Positions 22,623 through 33,919 of a stretch of DNA of 64,000 nt are shown in pieces; the stretch's first letter is position 1, and each line of letters opens with the position of its first letter. A model generated the notes under the pieces. That model searched no databases. It worked only from the letters and a program-made list of their open reading frames with translations, and was not told the origin of the DNA. A program made the position numbers and the translations under genes. This DNA is from Gordius sp. MW1. Taxonomy: Eukaryota > Nematomorpha > Gordioida > Gordea > Gordiidae. The stretch lies in NCBI GenBank assembly GCA_964036665.1, contig OZ038527.1, forward strand, positions 9,455,835 through 9,519,834, given 5' to 3'.

Positions 22623-23769
22623 TAGAGATCTGCAACGGGCCGTTTTTATAAGGTCGGCCCGTCCGTACCCGTTTTAAAAACTTCAAGGCCCGTCCGAGCC
22701 CGCCCGTAATTTTTTTTCAACACTTCAGGCCCGTCCGAGCCCGTCCGTAAATTTTATAGGCCCGTCCAAGCCCGTCCGTAAATTGTTCAGGCCCGTTCGT
22801 ACCCGTTTAGAAAAACGTCAGGCCCGCCAAAACCCGTTCACATTTTTTTTAAAAACTCCGCCCCCGGCCCTATCAAAAATTTCACAATATTTTATTCTAT
22901 TTTTTGACATATACATAAAAAAACATCAATAATTAGGATGTAAAAATAATAAATTTTCAATTATTTCTGGAATTAATGCACCTAAAATATTTCAATGTAG
23001 TACTACCATTAAATTACTTTAAAAAATTACATGAGAATATTCCACTTTCAACAATTTTTTTTTATTTGATTAATTTAAGTTAATACACCTAAGAAGTTAG
23101 AATATTACCATTAAATTAAAATACTCTAATGAAATTACATGAGAATATTAAACTTTCAATAAGTAGTTTACATTGATTTGATCAATTTATATCAGTTAAT
23201 ACACCTAAGTTTTAGATTAGAACAAAAATATTTATTAAATTAGATGGCCCTAATAATTATATTAGTAAGATTTGTGATAAAATTAAAAACAAAAGTTTTA
23301 ATTTTGGTGCATTGTAACTAAGTAATTGAACTTAATTATTAAAGAATATACGAAGCTATACTCTTAAATTATGTAAACAAAAATCTATAGCAAATAGAAT
23401 AAAAATATTTTAAAGTCAAATTTAGCCTTGAAAAAGGAATGAATGCTACAGGATATACAAAAATTAGAGGTTTAAAGAATAGAGCAATTAATAATATTTT
23501 ATAAAAATCATATATTTATATAATTGTCTGACTTTTAAGAACCTTTGTAATCCATGACCGTTAATATAATCTCTGGCCCGTTCATAAAACGCCAGGCCCG
23601 TTCAAGCCCGTTAAAAAAATCTCAGGCCCGCCCGAGCCCGTTTCATGAATTATGAAGCCCGTCCGGGCCCGGCCGGTGAAATTTTTATGATACAAAGCCC
23701 GTCCGTACCCGCCCGCGGGACGGGCTTTTAGGCCCGTCCGCGGGCCGGGCCTGCCCGTGCAGATCTTTA
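22623..23769. mobile_element. Non-autonomous hAT-like element, CCCGTCCG repeats
   Basis: The ends TAGAGATCTGCAACGGGC and GCCCGTGCAGATCTTTA are inverted repeats. Both subterminal zones (22640-22870 and 23570-23760) are packed with GGCCCGTCCGAGCCCGTCC-like words facing each other. The 700-bp centre is AT-rich and non-coding. Ends and subterminal repeats follow the pattern of hAT elements. Its own target duplication is unclear because of the nested position. Confidence 0.7.
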
Positions 23770-23996
23770 ATGGGAATTATGATACAAAATCTAATGTAAA
23801 CACAAATAATAGAAGACATTATTACAAACAAAAATCTGATATTATTGAATTAAAAATATAATGCCTACAAATCACTGGCGTAGCTAGCATTTATCCCTTC
23901 AAGGGACCAAACTTTGATTTTAAAGAGGCAGGGGTCAACAGCGATTATTAAAAATTTTACATACCCATTTGTCACACATAATGTCAGGGGTATCGT

Positions 23997-24394
23997 TTCA
24001 ATTGACAAAAGTTCATTTGTAAAAATCTCTAAATCTCTAAATCTCTAAACTCCCGTTCTTTAAAAAAATCGCTTCTGTGCAAAATCTAACATAGTCAAAA
24101 TCTAATATAGACAATAATTGCTTATGCGCATGCTAGTTTAATAACTTTTTTATGTTTTTAACTCCACAAAATCTAATACAGGCAATAATTGCTTATGCGC
24201 ACGCGCAGTTATAAGTGTGACTTAAAACCCTCTGCGTTTGGTAAGTTTTCCAATTATTTTGTAAATTTCACTTCTGTGCAAAATGTATATAGGCAAAATG
24301 TAATATAGGCAAGGGTTAGAGTTAGATTTATATATAGGGTTAGGGTTAGATTAGATATTTAGAGATTTTTACAAATGAACTTTTGTCAATTGAA
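23997..24394. mobile_element. MITE with ~38-bp inverted ends
   Basis: TTCAATTGACAAAAGTTCAT continues into TTTGTAAAAATCTCTAAAT on the left and is mirrored exactly on the right (24357-24394). Inside are two copies of CAATAATTGCTTATGCGCA and the phrase GGCAAAATGTAATATAGGCA shared with the foldback element. Superfamily unassigned. Confidence 0.75.
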
Positions 24395-24539
24395 CCAGAT
24401 TCAATGTCAGGTATTCCATTGTGGAATTTCTCTTTCAAAATCCGCTTGAACTCCTACCTTTTGAAGTCCATATCAATATTATTTTCCCAAATTTTAAATC
24501 TTTTTTTTTTCAAATGAGCTAAAGTTTTAAACTTTAACG

Positions 24540-25155
24540 AGCCTCTTTAGGTGAATCGGCCGCCCGTTTAAAAATTTAAAAGCCCTGGTCCGGCCCGACC
24601 CTTAAAACAATAAGGTCGGGGCTGGCTCGCTTATTTCTTACTAAGCCCGAGCTTGGCCTGAACCTTTTCACAAAACTTTTATTTGTTCCTTTCTTACGAT
24701 TTTAATTTTTTTTAATGAAATATTAAACAGTTTATAGTTACAAATGTTAATAAGAATCATGAAAAATAATATTTGTTTAAATATTGAATCAACTTACTCA
24801 AATGTATACCATTTTTAAAGGGTATTGGAGGGACCAATATACAATCTCTATTTAACACTTATCAATTTGAAATGCGCGTTGATACATTGGTGAATAAATA
24901 AATAACGAGGGAAAATGTTTTTATTTTAAATTGAATAATATTTTTTTGGTCGTGTATGTAATTTTTGTATACCATCTTATATAATTATACATATATTAAA
25001 AAAATCAAATAATTATAAATTAATATAAAACATTATAAGCACACACCTTTGTTAGTACTTATTAATACACAAAAGAATCTTTCCGAATTTGTTAGGGGCT
25101 TTCGGCGGGCCTTAGACCTGTCCCGAACCCGCTAGGTGATATTCAGCCCCGCTGT
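24540..25155. mobile_element. Decayed hAT-like element
   Basis: The left zone has GGTCCGGCCCGACCC and AGCCCGAGCTTGGCC. The right zone near 25085-25145 has GGCGGGCCTTAGACCTGTCC. These are like the subterminal words of the neighbouring hAT-type element but strongly diverged, and the exact ends cannot be set. Confidence 0.4.
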
Positions 25156-25166
25156 CTTCTACAGGG

Positions 25167-25562
25167 TTTGTAATCCCAAGATACGAAGGGATTATTAACG
25201 ATCTATCGTCTTATTTATAAATTCTAATCTAAAGACGCGACGAAAAACTATACACGAAAATAAGTTTAGAGATATATTTTAGTCTTCTACATTTTTCCTT
25301 CTTTTATTATTATCGACACACCAAAAATATAAATAATTAAATGGTAGTTAATTTTCGATAACTATCAAAATATATTATGTTAACTCATCGTAATCCTAAT
25401 CTCTATTTGCGATCGCGATGGTAATAAAAAGCGAAGTGGTAACAATCTATATTTAGCGTAGTGGTATAAACTGTCATGACTATGCGTAAAGTAAGTTTCT
25501 ATCGAATGTGGGGGGGGGGGGGGTGTTATAAAATATAAATTCTCGGGTGCAAGGACACCACA
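25167..25562 (-). repeat. LTR (3' LTR on minus strand)
   Basis: On the plus strand it runs from TTTGTAATCCC to GGACACCACA. It differs from its partner by a few bases near 25340 and by a longer G-run at about 25510. Confidence 0.9.
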
Positions 25563-26461
25563 CCTCCCCCTTTAACGAGAAGAAGACTTAATGTCCTAAC
25601 GTTCTGATAAAGGTATGGGATTCAGTGTTGTTGAAAACCATTTAAAGGTCGAGGCGGCGATTTACCTTATTTCTTAATCAAAGTTCAAATAAATCATAGG
25701 TATAACCAACAATATAATTTTTAAAAACTGCTGACATCTAGCCCATTCATTTAATTTATCGTTCTGCCTTTGCCCTCGGAACTGATTCATGGACAACTGA
25801 TTTCAATGAAATCCTGCCCTCTGAATTAGTTATAAAATGGGGTGCTTCACGGCTACAAGACTCAGCGTCCCCGCTCTCTAAAACACCACTGGGCAACAGC
25901 TTCAACCAAAATTATAATCAATATATACTAAATTATCATCAAAAGGCTCTACCGTTTTACTTTTATTTTATACCTATACTTTAACCTGCCATTTTTAAAT
26001 AATCGTTTCTCTCGCCACCCCTTTCTAATTTTATAGAAACATGCACAAACCGCCAATAATAATAATAATAAAAGAAAACGGGGGGTTTGGTTAAATATTG
26101 GTTAATAACAATAATCGCCATATCATCATTAATATATGTGAAAAAAAAAGTATACTATCTTACATAATATTTAAGTATTGAATAATTGGTGTGAATATAT
26201 TTTTCATTTGTTGACACTCAGGTATGCTTCATTTTGGGTGGGTATTTGCTTAAGAATTTTTCCCTTTCGTTAGGCGTATTCGTGTCTGATATTTCTTGCA
26301 CTGAATTAAAGAACGGAATAGTTAAGTGGTTCGGGATTTTTATTCGTTTGAAGAATTTAGCCAATATTTTGTCTTAGTTAGTGGTTCGATTGTTTTAGTA
26401 AGTGGTTCAATTGCTTTTTAATCCGGCGAAGTGGTTCGATTTCCAACATTTTCGGCGCCAA

Positions 26462-26855
26462 TTTGTAATCCCAAGATACGAAGGGATTATTAACGATCTA
26501 TCGTCTTATTTATAAATTCTAATCTAAAGACGCGACGAAAAACTATACACGAAAATAAGTTTAGAGATATATTTTAGTCTTCTACATTTTTCCTTCTTTT
26601 ATTATTATCGACACACCAAAAATATAAATAAAATAAATGGTAGTTAATTTTCGATAACTATCAAAATATATTATGTTAACTCATCGTAATCCTAATCTCT
26701 ATTTGCGATCGCGATGGTAATAAAAAGCGAAGTGGTAACAATCTATATTTAGCGTAGTGGTATAAACTGTCATGACTATGCGTAAAGTAAGTTTCTATCG
26801 AATGTGGGGGGGGGGGTGTTATAAAATATAAATTCTCGGGTGCAAGGACACCACA
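26462..26855 (-). repeat. LTR (5' LTR on minus strand)
   Basis: This is the partner of 25167-25562, followed inward on the minus strand by the TTGGCGCCG primer-site candidate at 26450-26461. Confidence 0.9.
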
Positions 26856-26860
26856 CAGGG

Positions 26861-28139
26861 AAAATCCCATATACGCCCGGTCTGCTGGGGGCATAATTTT
26901 TGGGCCAATCGCTGACCGGACCATGCCGTGCAAGTTATTTATAATTAATAATGCATATAGCTAAATGACAAAGTATCAATGTAATTAAAAGGGCTAAGGC
27001 TCTATATGGTTACATGGCGTTAAATGACACTGTAAAAATCAATAGTGAAAGCTCAAAATGTGGTATATTGAATTGAAAATATAATTTTTGTAAAATGATA
27101 CCAATGTCAATATATAATGACGATCTTCATAACAATTTAATATTGCCCCAATCCCAAAGAATATACCATATATATTTGATACAAGCTATTGTTTGGTGCT
27201 AAGGACTTTAAAAATAAGTTAAGTTTTATTAGCTTTTAGTAAAAGGGGTTGGAACATATTTTATTGAAGGGAAAATAGAACAATGATAACGAATCTATAA
27301 ATCGCGAGTTAATATAGCAATAGATAACGATAAACATTTAAAATAACGTTAATTCTGTTCGTGTATTCTTACTCTTTTTACCTTGTGCCACAACCAAATC
27401 TCTTTCAAGGTAATGAATTTGTTTGACTACAAGTTTGCTATTTTCCATTGCATGTTAATAAATAACAAAGCGGAAATTAGATATAAAAAAGTGGCTTAGT
27501 TTAACTAGGATAATTACTAATTTAAAAAATAATTAATAAAATTATTTTATTGTTATTTATTTAATGAAAATAAACTAAATAATAGCTGGGGACTAAAGGG
27601 GCCAGTATTTTTTTGAGGGGGGGGAGGCAGAGGAGCCATGATTAAGCCCCAGCTACGCAACTGCTACAATCGTTTTGTTTATTTTACAAATTTCACCTTA
27701 ATTCTGAGTAGAGTATATTTCTATTATAAATTTGGTACTGATTAATTATAAGTTTTGGAAATAAGCATGGTCAAAGCGAGGGGGGGGCAGGGTTTAACGA
27801 AATCATATTTAAAATAAAAAATCCTTATTCTATCCCACCACCATTTTCAAAACTTTTTAATCATGACTTGCTGATGTAATTAGGCCTCAAAAATTAATTT
27901 CTAATAAACTATCTTGACTAGGAACATAATTTTTAAGGGAATATAAACAATTTTAAATCGGCGTTGTCAAACTTTATTGCAAAAATTCAATGGTATTTAT
28001 TAATGTGTTACAAACAAATGAGCTTTTTTTAGTTTGATTCTGACCTTTACATATAAAAATTGTGACTTAAAGCTATGTTCGGGATAACTCTCGGCTATAT
28101 TAAAATGTATCTATTTGTCGCTACGAATTACACTACCTT
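26861..28139. other. Upstream region of COX11
   Basis: No gene seen. Two decayed G-run patches (near 27617 and 27780) resemble left parts of the CATGGGCG MITE family. No recognisable core promoter can be assigned from sequence alone. Confidence 0.35.
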
Positions 28140-28952
28140 ATGTTAAGTGAATTGAGATGCTTTTGCAATAAAAACTTGAATATTTGCGCGAAAAGAAGTT
28201 TATTGCTTCTTAAGGATAAGCATCCATTAGTTATTCGTTCTGAACGCAATTCTACAAAACAAAATATTGCGCATAACACACGAAATAATCTATATTACAC
28301 AATATCAATTGCTGTTGGTTTCTTAGGATTGAGTTATTGTGCCGTTCCATTGTATAAAAGATTTTGCCAAGTTAATATATAGTAATGCGTGAAAATAATA
28401 AATAATTATAGATTACAGGCTTAGGTGGAAATAGTGCTTTGATGGACTTAAAAAGTGATGTTAAGGTCCAAGATTTGCCAAAGGTCAAAACTCGACCAAT
28501 AAGGGTCTATTTTAATGCAGATACAAATTCCTTAAATGAGTGGAATTTTCAGCCCCTTCAAAAAACCATTGAAGTAGGTCTTTTTAAAGGAAACTTTATT
28601 GTTACAGGTTATTCCAGGAGAAACAGCACTAGCATTCTACACTGCTGAAAATAAGAATAAAGATCCTGTCATTGGAATTGCAACTTATACAATTTTGCCA
28701 TATGTTGCTGCTCAGTATTTTCACAAAATACAATGTTTTTGTTTTGAGGAACAGTTATTAAACCCACATGAAAAGGTATTTAATTGTATATAGCCTAATA
28801 TCAATTTTGCATAGGTTGATCTTCCAGTTTTTTTCTATGTGCATCCTGACTATGTTATAGACCCTGCTTTAGAAAATGTTGATAATATTGTTTTATCATA
28901 TACTTTTTTTCAATCAAAAGATAATATTGAAGATTTTTACCAAAATGAATAA
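28140..28952 (+). CDS. COX11: COX11 cytochrome c oxidase assembly protein
   Basis: COX11 is an inner-mitochondrial-membrane copper chaperone that helps build the CuB site of cytochrome oxidase subunit 1. I read four exons: 28140-28370, 28412-28573, 28608-28775 and 28815-28952, joined by GT-AG introns of 41, 34 and 39 nt. They give 232 residues. The first ~50 residues are basic and Ser/Asn-rich, like a mitochondrial presequence. One membrane segment (about 52-70) is followed by the conserved VPLYKRFCQ, whose Cys is one of the copper-related residues. The immunoglobulin-like domain contains RVYFNADT, PGETALAFYTAENK and the copper-binding CFCF in HKIQCFCFEEQ. It ends with DPxL...SYTFF as in the family. 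AATAAA overlaps the stop codon (28948-28953). Start choice is the first in-frame ATG. Confidence 0.95.
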
Positions 28953-31003
28953 ATTTATTTATATTGAGTTTAATGCCCTACTTTTAGAGTTAGGTTTGAT
29001 AGTTACTCAAAGTTTTTTATATCATATAGGCATTAATAATTCTATTACTCATTTTTTCAATCAATCTAACTCAAAACTAAATTAATAATTTATTATGAAT
29101 TTGTTACCAAATTTATTATAACTTAAAAAAGTTGATGAATACATTAAGTTGATGTTGGTAGCAAGCCTATAATTCTTGTTGATTGTTATACAACATGGGC
29201 TTACCTTTTGTTGACCTCTCCATCCTCTCCACTTGGCATTATTTTATAAAGGAAACTTATGATTCTAAAAGAATTTTTAGCTTCCACATAAAGACTAGCT
29301 AATGGCCGCTGGTTGGTTTTAAGTTTTCTGACTTTGAGCCCAAATTCCATTTTTATTTTTGTACCCCAGCTGATTACCTTAATATATTTTTTTTGCACCT
29401 TGTCATATCCATTGCCTACTTCTAACTTATCTCAGCCCTAGGCCAAAATCCTTGTTTATTAATTTTTTATTAATGCAGCTTATTTTTATAAAACCTTTTT
29501 TGAAGCTCCCCTCTTTAATTTGTCATGCCTGTCCGAGGTCAAACAGCAATTTTGTCTTAATATTTACAAACATGCCATTGATTGCTGTTTAAATATCATT
29601 TGTCTGACCCCAACCAAAGACCTAAATATTATTCATAGGCCCGCAGCTTTTGGTAACTTTAGGTGAAACTATATATTTTTCCTTCAAAAAATAAAATTTC
29701 TAAACTGAAAATAAATGATAACCGTTCCCCTATCAATGGCCAAGCATTTTTTCTTTGATTTGGCCTCACTTGATTCTTAATTTATTGTCACTTTTTTGAA
29801 TTTGTCTATTTTATTGGTGTGGGTAGCTAAATTTTATGCCAACATTGAATATATTTTTATGACCCGCTGCTTATAATAAGACCTTTAAACACAGTAAAAT
29901 ACCTTTTTTTGAATTTGTCCAATTTGTTGGTGTGAGTTTTAAATTTTATGCCTACAATGAATATAATTTCTGACTCAATGCTTATAGTTTGACCATTTAT
30001 CTTTATAATATCTTGATATTTCCTCAATCAGTTGTTTTTTATAAGTTCATATAAATATTTGGACTTTTGTATTTGTTTTTAGCCTTATCCCAGGGCAGCT
30101 AATTATTTTGGCTGCCAGATGTATATTTGAAATATCCTATGACTAGCTAGTCAACACTAAATTTTCTTTTTGTATTAAAATTTTTAGATTTTTATAACCT
30201 TTATAAAATAAAGTGTTCATGTCTATATAGTGGTATATATATAAATTAATTACTTTAATTTTGGCCAATATAGAAGAAGGAGAAGAAAAACTTCAAATGT
30301 TCATTTTGCAAATATCACATTTGCCTAAACCAAAATCACGTGATTAATTACAGTTTTTTCTTTAAAAACTAAAAGGAAAATTATATGTTAGCATATATTT
30401 TAACTGGGTAAAATTAGTTTTATAGTAGTTGCAGTTAAAGCAATCGATTCATTTATAAATATATGTGAAAATAAACTTTTCTTGAACCTATCTGAGGCGT
30501 TAGCCGAGGCCCGATCCTAAATTAACTTAACTTTTAAACCATACCCCATCATTTAAATTAAATTCCTATTAAACGGATAGACCCTTGAAAATCATTTCGT
30601 GATTGTCATCAGAGATCAGAAAAACTCAGTCGCTGAGCGGGGCAAACCTCCTTAATTTGAATTTTGGGAGGCCCGGATGGGCACCTTTATTGTATATTTA
30701 TTTTGTTTTCGTGTAGTTTATTCTAGGCTGTATATAGTAATTTTTACTTTGATTGTATAACATTTGTTAATCGTAGTTACTTTCAAAACTTAAAAAAGTT
30801 TCTTAAAATAGTCAATAGGAGTATGAGAGAGGATTTAAAATGATAGGAATTAAATCTTTGTTTAAGTCCTTCCCGCCCTTTTACATTCTCTGTATGTTTT
30901 TGTTTTGAATTTTTTATTCTACTATTTTTAGGCTCCTAGTTTTTATTTGTTATAGGCTTTAACAAAAACTATGATACTTTTAGCTCTGTTCTAATCAATA
31001 TGT
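28953..31003. other. COX11 downstream intergenic region
   Basis: No gene recognised. A diverged tandem duplication of about 115 bp lies at 29792-30000, with words TTTGAATTTGTC, TTGGTGTG and TAAATTTTATGCC in each copy. The open frame on the minus strand at 29201-29398 has no family resemblance. Confidence 0.4.
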
Positions 31004-31011
31004 CTTTGAGG

Positions 31012-31991
31012 TAGAGCCCTGCACGGGTGACCCGAAAGAGTTGAAAATTATAAAATGCTCTCGGGTCGGGTTCGGGTAGAAAATTTTAAAAAACTTTCGG
31101 GTTCGGGTTGAACGTTAAATTTTATATTGAATAATAAATATATCTTTTAATTTAATGCTATTTTATATAAGATTTTATAATTAATATCGAAATGTATGAT
31201 TAATTTATCTCATACATTTATTTAAATTAATTTCTTGTAAATTATATCTGAATTTTGAAATTGCGCATTTTTAAACTCAGAAAAGTAAAATATCTTGATA
31301 TGAATATAATTGGTATAACAAAACTTATGATTTTCTTAATTCCCATTTTTCTTTTATATTAATTAATGTCTTAACTTGTTTTATTGCCTAACTTATACAC
31401 TAGAATAAAATTAATTTATCATATTTTACAAACATGATTTAAAAAATAAGAGTTTTTGAAATAGTTATCAAATTTTCTCCTTTCATTTTCGCACAATATT
31501 GCCACAACCGTTATTGCCCTTAAAATTAAAATTGCCTGATAATACAGACAAAATCATTTTAATTAAAATATAAGCATTTTATATGTGAAAAAATTGCGGA
31601 TATTTTGAAGAAAATAATAATAACCACATTTAGGAGTGCCGCAATTAACTTAAAAGTATACTCTAAGTGCCATTTATTGGCAATTTTAATTAGAGACTAA
31701 ATTGATTTTATATTATATAACCTATCTTTTTTAGCATGTGACCGGTAAATGATGGACATAACGTTTTGTCCATTTTTGGGAGATAATATTTTGTTGCCAT
31801 TTAAATCCATTAAAATCAATTTTACAATATTAACTTTTTTACTTTCGGGTCGGGTTTGGCTTAAAAAGCTTTCGGGTCGGGTTCGGGTTGAAAAATTTGA
31901 CGCATTCGGATCGGGTTCGGGTTAAAAAAATTTAAATGCTTTCGGGTCGGGTCGGGTTCGGGTTGAAAAAAAGTGACTTTGCAGGGCTCTA
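31012..31991. mobile_element. Non-autonomous hAT element, CGGGTCGGGT repeats
   Basis: The ends TAGAGCCCTGCA and TGCAGGGCTCTA are perfect inverted repeats. The flanks ctttgagg (31004-31011) and ctttgagg (31992-31999) are a perfect 8-bp target duplication. Both subterminal zones carry clustered TTCGGGTCGGGTTCGGGTTG words. The centre is AT-rich and non-coding. Ends, duplication length and subterminal repeats all fit hAT. Transposase must come from elsewhere. Confidence 0.92.
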
Positions 31992-32550
31992 CTTTGAGGT
32001 GATGCTTATTTTGAAATATTTGGCTCAAATAATTTGGGGCCCCATTATTTTTGACCTAATTGGTTAACATAATGTTTAGGACCAGTCCAGGTCGACCATA
32101 ATAATTCGGGCTTGGCTTGTCGGGCTTAATAAAGTTTTGGCGGACTAATTGATTATAAAATTTCGAGTCAGGGAAGAAAAATGTTAAAAATCCGACCCGT
32201 GAAAATGGCTGGAACATTATGCATAATTTAATGCTTTTTATTTAAAGCTGTCACTATTCTTATGCTCAAAGCCATTTTTAATTTTTTTAAATATTTATAT
32301 AAAAATTTTCTATTAGCATATAAGGAACAAAAAAAATTATGTTGCCAAAGCTTAATGTGCATTACTTACAAAATTTAGAGTTAATCTTCATTTCCAAGTT
32401 ATTATTAATTAATAGCTAATTAAAGTCTCCAAAACTACATGGAAACTGCTTATTATGCTAATATGATGTATGTAAGGCTGTAAATGATCGGCCAAGTTTA
32501 CCTATATTTTTAGGGGCCAAGCGTCCCCATTGAAAAAAATTAGAATTTAA

Positions 32551-32823
32551 GCTACACAGGCGTTACTAGGATTTTCTCGAGGGAAGTTATAAAATTTTCA
32601 AGGTGAAATATTTTTCGTTACTATTTTTTTGGATAAAAATGGTTCTTTTCCTCAGAGTTTAAACTTTAAAGTGACAATAGCATAAAAATAATAAAATACT
32701 AAAAGTAAAATTCCAACAAATATTGATTTTTATTAAATATACAATATAAAAATTATATAAATTACAATCATGGGGGGGGGGGGGGGGTTCTAACCCAAAA
32801 ATCACCCCATCCCTACGCCAATG
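32551..32823. mobile_element. Decayed CATGGGCG-type MITE(s)
   Basis: GGCGTTACTAGGATTTT near 32568 and CCCTACGCC near 32810 look like worn terminal repeats. A run of about 17 G residues follows CAATCATGG at 32768. Boundaries are uncertain. Confidence 0.35.
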
Positions 32824-33116
32824 TAAAACTACCTGGCCTGGTTAAAACTGTAGAGTTCAATCAATAGTTCATTCCATTAATTTTCGGGCTTTAATACAAT
32901 TCTTAAGTCATCAATCACCTATTCAAATGGGCAACACTTTATACAGTGTCAGAAGTGCACTGTTTATAGATAACACTATTACACTAGGCACATTTGCTAA
33001 TCCTGACGCTCGTTTGACTCACGTTCACCTCGGTTATATCACTACTGCCGTCTAATGGTCTTACGTACTTGTTAGAGCTATTAACAGAATTTGATGGCCA
33101 ATTTCTATATCATATC

Positions 33117-33851
33117 TAGAGCCAAGCACGGGCCGTCCGAAGCCCAAGGCAGAATGTGATAGAATAATCGGACTCAGGTCAGGTGGCAAAAATCGTGATT
33201 TTCTGACCCAAGTCTAAAATTTGAGTTAAAATTTTTTAAATATCCTTAACCTGAACCTTTTGGGTTAAGAGTGGGTTTTACATCCACGTAAGATTTCCAA
33301 AATCGAACCTCCGGGTTAGATTCAAGCTCTAGCCAAAAACCTTAGGTCAAACTAATCCTAAGCCAGTCCCATCTTTTAGGTCATGTCACATAATGAGTTT
33401 ATTTTAAAATTAAAATATTGAGGCAGGAGTACACATACTAGCATTTTTTTCATTAAATTACACAGGTCTACAAAAAAATCAACGAGAAAACGCTTGTTAG
33501 GGTCTCCCTCCTTTCCCTATTCCCTTGGTTTCTATACATATATATTGTAGGTATAATTAAGACATGACGGTAAAAAGACGTTTTTACAAGTTAATTTGTA
33601 TGACATCGATATTAGAGACCTTGCAAAGTCACTTTTTATCGCCCTAAGTCGACCCGACTCGGAATTTTTTTAATTTTTTAACCAAACCTGACCCGACCCA
33701 CATTTTTAAATTTTCAACCCGAACCCGCGAAAGCTTTTACAATTTTTTAACCCGACCCGACCCGAAAGCATTTTAGAATCGAACCACCCGAAGGCATTTC
33801 AAGATTTTTAACCTGAACTATCGGGTTTCGGGTTACTCGTGCAGTTTTCTA
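33117..33851. mobile_element. Non-autonomous hAT-like element beside SNX14 start
   Basis: The left end TAGAGCCAAGCACGGGCC loosely mirrors the right end GTTACTCGTGCAGTTTTCTA. The right subterminal zone has many AACCCGACCCGA words, the same type as in the element at 31012. The flanking octamers agree only partly. It ends 68 bp before the proposed start codon of the SNX14-type gene, so it occupies most of the space where a proximal promoter would be. Confidence 0.65.
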
Positions 33852-33919
33852 ATCTATATTAATTAGCACAGGCACGTTGTAATAATGTCACCAATTGTGT
33901 GTATGCCGTTTTACTCCTG

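Larger units (their letters stand above)
25167..26855 (-). mobile_element. Non-autonomous LTR retrotransposon
   Basis: Two nearly identical LTRs (about 395 bp) flank 0.9 kb of non-coding DNA. The 5-bp duplication caggg lies at 25162-25166 and 26856-26860. Read on the minus strand, the LTR starts TGTGGTGTCC and ends GGATTACAAA. Just inside it is TTGGCGCCGAAAATG, which fits a primer-binding site of the TGGCGCC type. Directly before the other LTR is the polypurine tract AAAGGGGGAGG. All cis signals for replication are there but no gag or pol frame, so it needs proteins from another element. The near identity of the LTRs points to a recent insertion; length differences are mainly in the G-run. 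Confidence 0.9.

Noticed and set aside
26676..26933. 85-codon minus-strand frame
   Set aside because: It crosses the LTR boundary and the target duplication, so it cannot be an ancestral gene.
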